Assembly: GCF_905147365.1 (NCBI RefSeq)
Contig: NC_056415.1
Location: 17,254,001-17,318,000 of the forward strand
Source: Aricia agestis
Taxonomy: Eukaryota; Arthropoda; Insecta; Lepidoptera; Lycaenidae
Direction of reading: 5' to 3'
DNA length: 64,000 bases
Position 1 is the first letter of the stretch. Every line of letters starts with the position of its first letter. The notes beneath the pieces are model-generated. The model was not told the origin of the DNA. It saw only the letters and a list, made by a program, of their open reading frames with translations, and searched no databases. Positions 59,501 to 64,000 of the stretch are shown piece after piece. The translations under genes were made by a program, and so were the position numbers.

Positions 59501-60248
59501 TCCTTATGACACTATTTCTATCTTATGCCTTATTGAAAACTCAACATAAAAAAAAATGATTTTGCTTGGTTTTCATCGGAAAACTGATATTATAAACGGA
59601 TTTTCTTTTTAATACTGGTTTCGCATAACAAGAAAGGGTAGGACTTACAAGAGACATTACAATTATTGTCCGGGACAAGACGGCAATATGTAAGAGCGGC
59701 TCAGCATTATAACATGTACCGCTTCGAAATGATTGTCGCGGTGGTCTGAATTTTTAGGGGTATTTTCCTGAGGATCTTTTGACTCTTTAATTTTTTAAAT
59801 TTATTGTCCGATTTACATTAAATCGAAATGATGGATCTTGTGTAACATTTAGTCCATCCAATAAAATGTTAAATTCAATGTCAACATGTACCTATAATTA
59901 AAAAAATCTGAATCTTTAGATGAAGACGAAATAATTTTATATTTTAATTTATATTTATATATATTTTTAGGGAGAAAATATATAAGTAAATATAAATTCA
60001 CGCCTCAAGACGGCTCACATGTCGTGGCATGTCAAACGTACTGCTACGATTCAAACGCCTCGCCTCTTTTGAAGTGGTACACTGTACCGGCTCAGTGCGA
60101 AAAAGTGGCACCTCTTACATCCTCGTATAAAATTCATGTCCTACCCGGGCCTATCTTATTCATATTTATGTACGTAATATTTTGCTTTTGGTTTTTATTT
60201 TTTTTTAAGCTATTGCATAGCTTTTCCCAAACTTATAAGTTATATATC
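59501..60248. other. Spacer with no recognised feature
   Basis: AT-rich with a few GC-richer islands (59640-59745, 60000-60150). A 106-codon open stretch at 60024-60344 runs into the SINE and has a hydrophobic C-part, but no family features. Confidence 0.35.
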
Positions 60249-60631
60249 GTGGGAGAGCCATGCTTCGGCACGAATAGGCCGGCTCTTTTTTTTTTTTTTT
60301 TTTTATTGAAATACGGGGGGCAAACGAGCAAACGGGTCACCTGATGGAAAGCAACTTCCATCGCCCATTGACACTCGCAGCATCAGAAGAGCTGCAAGTG
60401 CGTTGCCGGCCTTTTAAGAGGGAATAGGGGAGGGTGGGGAAGGGAATAGGGGAAGGTAGGGAAGGGAATAGGGGAGTGTAGGGAAGGGAAGAGGGTAGGG
60501 GATTGGGCCTCCGGTAAACTCACTCACTCGGCGAAACACAGCCTAAGCGCTGTTTCACGCCGGTTTTCTGTGAGAACGTGGTATTTCTCCGGTCGAGCCG
60601 GCCCATTCGTGCCAAAGCATGGCTCCCCCAC
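60249..60631 (-). mobile_element. SINE with an inverted 5' tip (foldback structure)
   Basis: 60286-60631 is a full minus-strand copy of the SINE at 20840-21161: T run, 'gcaaacgagcaaacgggtcacctgatgg', purine-rich tandem stretch, ending 'catggctcccccac'. Before the T run, 60249-60285 (GTGGGAGAGCCATGCTTCGG...) is the SINE 5' tip in the opposite orientation. The element therefore has 37-bp inverted ends. Confidence 0.75.
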
Positions 60632-60802
60632 GTATACACTGTCTGTTTTTTACCTTCCTTCACGTCTCAACCACTGAAGGAATGCGAAAAAATGCCTTGA
60701 ATGTTTTTATATTGCTCATTCATAATAATCAAGTTTTGAATAAAAACGAAGTATTTTATTTTTATCGATGTACCACTTAGCCATCACTAGATTTATCATT
60801 AG
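60632..60802. other. Short spacer
   Basis: AT-rich, nothing recognised. Confidence 0.35.
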
Positions 60803-60927
60803 TTAACCTTCACTTACGTGCGTTATGAGGTTTTTCAACCCCACAAATATTTTCTGCATTTTCACAGCTATCTGTTATCAGATCCTGGGGCGAACTTAAA
60901 TTTAATTTAAGTCATTCTTTAGAATTA

Positions 60928-63452
60928 AGGTCCATTGGGGTAATTCCGATATAAATTTTGACGAGTTACAATTGTGGTGACCTTTGAATGAAATATTTCA
61001 ATTATTATTACATTTACTCTTAATGTTATTTTTTAAATAATTGTCATTATTTTTGTCTGTAAAATACATATGCAGAGTAGACAGAATGATAGAGTATGCC
61101 GACTTAGAACTGATGTTGAAATTTTTAAATTTGACGTATTATGACTAAAATCGTCGCTAGGGTTGTTAACTTGTTACCTACGAATTTAAAACTATGACAT
61201 ATTCGCTGGACGTGTTCCTCTTTGGTCGTATTGTTGTTTGTGTTTTGGCACATGCGATTAAAATTGTCAGAATCCAATTTTGAAATCTTTATTTTAAATA
61301 TTTAAAAATAAATTATATCAGCCAGCGCGAGGCATATTCCGTTTACAATCCTAGTGAAACCCGACGAATTTGACAGATATTGAAACCTGTCCGTCTCTTT
61401 GCAGTCGAACTACTGGTCCTTATGTCTATTGTGACATATGCATCTGATTGAAAGATATACGATTATATTAATTAATTCTCTATGTCAAATTTTACGTTTG
61501 TAATTTTTTTGAGTTTGGCGCAATCACGAAATATACTGGGGTAATTTCGAAGTTGTTCAAATTTCAACTCTTTCGCATATTATAGATTGAAGGTATATTT
61601 TTCATTTTCATTCGTATTTACCCCTCATTAGTTATTTTGCCATTTTTGCTACTAGTTTCTGTTGTACATGTTTTTTTTTTACTTTTAATTCGTAATTACC
61701 CCAACTTAAAGTAAGCGGTTCTCAATATTTTGTTTCTTCTACTAGTAGAAGGGATCGGAATTTAAACTATTGCAACTTAAACTGTGGTAAGGTGCATTGG
61801 GGTAACTTCGGAAGAAAAAAAAAATGGGGATATTCCGAAAATGGCAAATAATTACCAAACAGAAAGTAATTTTGAGCTCTGGCTACATTAACCGAGACGC
61901 CAATTTAATCACCTCCCCCACTTCCTTTCCCTCGAGCCGTCAGCCGGCAGTGTATGTGCGCTAAGTTCATTTTTTCGCGCCAAGTGCAATTTTATGATTT
62001 TTTTGGGATTATCAAAATTATCGAAATTACCCCGTATTTTTTTACACAGAAATTAGGTAAGTTACGTAATATTTTGTTTGTTTTAAAGAAGCTTTGACGT
62101 TTTTTGCTTTCCTAAGAATAGGTTATGTTGCTCTAGCTATGATTTTTAATAAACATTCGAAATAACCCCAGTGGGGTAAATTTGTTAACGAAATTTCCCC
62201 AAAAATTTTTTCATAGTCTTTTGCAGGGGTGTGCAACATAATAATATTCCGATTTGATGGTCCTAAAATATGGATTGTTCTATTTGTAGGACAAGGTTAC
62301 TCTTGAATTATATAACTATAATAACCTATCATTATACAAAAAAACAGCTTATTAGGGTACCGTTTTAGTCGTTTTAGTTCACTAATCAACAAAACTTAGT
62401 TGACTACGGAACCCTAAAACGCACCCCTAACCAGCAGATTTTCTGTATATTGATAGGTTAATAGTTCTATCTCTGTTAGCTACCACTTTCGTTGGCTTTT
62501 TTATTGTTCTTATTCTATTTATTTCTTTGCTCCAAATGTTGAGGACATCTGCATCCCCGATGGGGTAATTTCGAAAATTTTTCGGTACAAAACTTAGTTT
62601 GGTGTCTTCTATGGCTTGTATGCACAATGTTTTTGTATGGGGTAAAATAGAATAAAAATAAATATGTGCCTTAAATGTATTTTTACATTAGGTCGTGTTT
62701 CGGCTGTTATTCGAAATTACACCTTGAGTATTCGAAATTACCCATGAAAAGTAGAAATAGGGTTATATTTTAAAGGGGTAGTTATATCAGAATCCGTAAA
62801 TACTTTTGAACTAAAAAATATACAATTCACATGGAAATATGTTTATTATAACTAAAATGTTACAGTTATAGGTAACAATATATACAAATTCGTCTTCTAA
62901 ACTTGAAACAATGACACAATATACTCACTCTTCCAAAAACTTTACGATATTGCCCCAATGCACCTTATATGTATCTAATGTAGTTGTAGGGTTTTGTAAA
63001 AATAAATAAATTAAATAAAATAGTAACATTTTTATTTTATTTAAATACTTAAATTAAGTAGGTTTCATACATCAATATTACTCCAAAGGTGTAAAACCGA
63101 AATAAAATTAAACATGCTAAAATTGAATAATATTCGATACAGATAGTTGTAAATAACGTTAATCTATCGAAAATACTACGAAATTCTAGCATAACTTAAC
63201 AGAATCCCGAGAAAACGTCCTTGGGGTAGTTACGAAGAGGACTTGAGGACAAAATGGCACGAAAATGACAAGTTTTGTGATGTTGCACACAGCACACGTT
63301 TTATCGACATTAGTGACTTGGGGCGACTGATGCAACGAGGTAAGTTAACGTAGCGTCTAGGCCACCGTTGCTATTATGAAAATATCAATGCATTTGATTT
63401 ATTTGTGGAAGTTTCGGAATTACACTATTTTCGAAATTACTCCAAACGACCT
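60928..63452. mobile_element. Middle TIR element with TA duplication and many internal GGGGTAATTTCGAA motifs
   Basis: It starts AGGTCCATTGGGGTAATTCC; its end, read in reverse, is AGGTCGTTTGGAGTAATTTC. TA flanks both (60926-60927, 63453-63454). The same motif recurs in both orientations throughout (for example at 61537, 61692, 62022, 62158, 62171, 62188, 62561, 62711, 62731, 63221, 63431). No transposase was recognised. A 66-codon minus-strand open stretch at 62427-62627 has no family that I know. Confidence 0.5.
61790..62965. mobile_element. Inner TIR element of the same family
   Basis: AGGTGCATTGGGG at the left and CCCCAATGCACCT at the right are a perfect 13-bp inverted pair, flanked by TA (61788-61789, 62966-62967). 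It is 1176 bp. It contains a short GGGTACCG.../CGGAACCC hairpin at about 62353-62418. Confidence 0.6.
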
Positions 63453-63645
63453 TATTATGATGATAATCATGATATATATAAATTTTAACCGATAATGTAT
63501 ATTTGGCTTTAGTATTAGTTAGCTTCTAAAGATGAACACATACCATGAGGTTGATACGCCTTATATCGCACCACTGAAACTATACACTCTGAAATGTTTA
63601 TGCCTCATAACGCACATTTCGTTAGGTATGCCATATTTACTTAAG

Positions 63646-64000
63646 CAGCGAACGTGTTAAGAAGTTCTGTAGGAGTAGTGACCTCAGAATTCTGAAGATT
63701 TAGAATTATGAAGGTGTATCCTGGATGCAGAGTCACTAAGCACACGTTAGTCTTTAAGCCTTATCGATATCTAAAAAGAGTGAAATAATAATAAAATGTT
63801 ATTTTAGGTAAGTAGCCAGAATTTCTAAACCTTAAGCCAAAACTTTGTCCTAATTACTTATATTACTATGAGAGTTTTTGTTCAACAGAGTTTTTGATTG
63901 GCGTCAGTCCACGAATAATAAAAACTAGAGATCGCCCAGTGATCGAAATTCGACCTTAGTTTCAACCACATTAGGAATACTACCTATATTTTGTAAAAAA
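63646..64000. other. AT-rich spacer to the window edge
   Basis: Nothing recognisable. Confidence 0.35.

Larger units (their letters stand above)
60803..63645. mobile_element. Outermost of three concentric inverted-repeat pairs (possible TTAA element)
   Basis: GTGCGTTATGAGG near 60819 and its complement CCTCATAACGCAC near 63603 form an inverted pair about 2.8 kb apart. TTAA occurs outside each (about 60803 and 63642). A piggyBac-like origin is possible but weak. Confidence 0.3.

Noticed and set aside
62427..62627. Small protein gene on the minus strand inside the concentric repeat region
   Set aside because: 66 codons in an element with no other open frame, and no recognisable motif. Mentioned only as a possible transposase crumb.

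Overview
This window is nuclear DNA of an insect, almost certainly a moth or butterfly. The evidence is its repeat content: Helitron-like elements ending in a GC-rich hairpin plus CTAG, MITEs carrying (GTCY)n microsatellites, LINE/SINE pairs that share a 3' tail, an errantivirus-type LTR element, and an AT-rich background. Apart from one duplicated gene, almost everything recognisable is a transposable element, commonly nested. There is no bacterial or plasmid architecture and no CRISPR array.

Layout: 1-3229 is AT-rich spacer with a Helitron-like end and a MITE. 3230-8293 is a Ty3/gypsy LTR retrotransposon (+ strand; 151-bp LTRs, TATG target duplication), broken by frameshifts, one nonsense codon and an inserted Helitron. 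8300-15329 is MITEs, hairpins, Helitrons and a tandem array of a tRNA-like SINE/Helitron unit. 15330-23650 is an endogenous errantivirus-like element (- strand; gag, pol, env, tRNA-Ser-type primer site), carrying a SINE in its protease region and a palindromic MITE at its gag start. 24485-25590 is a MITE split by a solo LTR. 25930-27535 is a decayed RTE-like LINE (+). 27840-33850 is a second RTE-like LINE (-), split cleanly by a structurally complete DIRS-like tyrosine-recombinase retrotransposon at 28177-33524. 35260-36975 may be a piggyBac-like remnant. 37467-42030 is a jockey/CR1-group LINE (LINE-A). 41545-53435 is a tandem segmental duplication; each ~6-kb unit holds a complete five-exon fatty-acid elongase (ELOVL) gene on the - strand. 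53759-55088 repeats, partly inverted, the Helitron/SINE composite seen near 13-15 kb. 55101-56060 looks like a P-element-like THAP relic. 56500-59500 is a second, decayed LINE-A copy. 60249-60631 is a SINE with an inverted 5' tip. 60803-63645 shows concentric inverted repeats sprinkled with a GGGGTAATTTCGAA-type motif.

The only host gene I can support is the elongase pair. As read here, both copies have open exons and matching splice sites and differ only at synonymous positions. The most intact mobile element is the DIRS-like one: three open coding regions, near-identical terminal repeats, an internal complementary region joining both tips, and a predicted gag intron filled with tandem repeats. 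All identity judgements are by eye.
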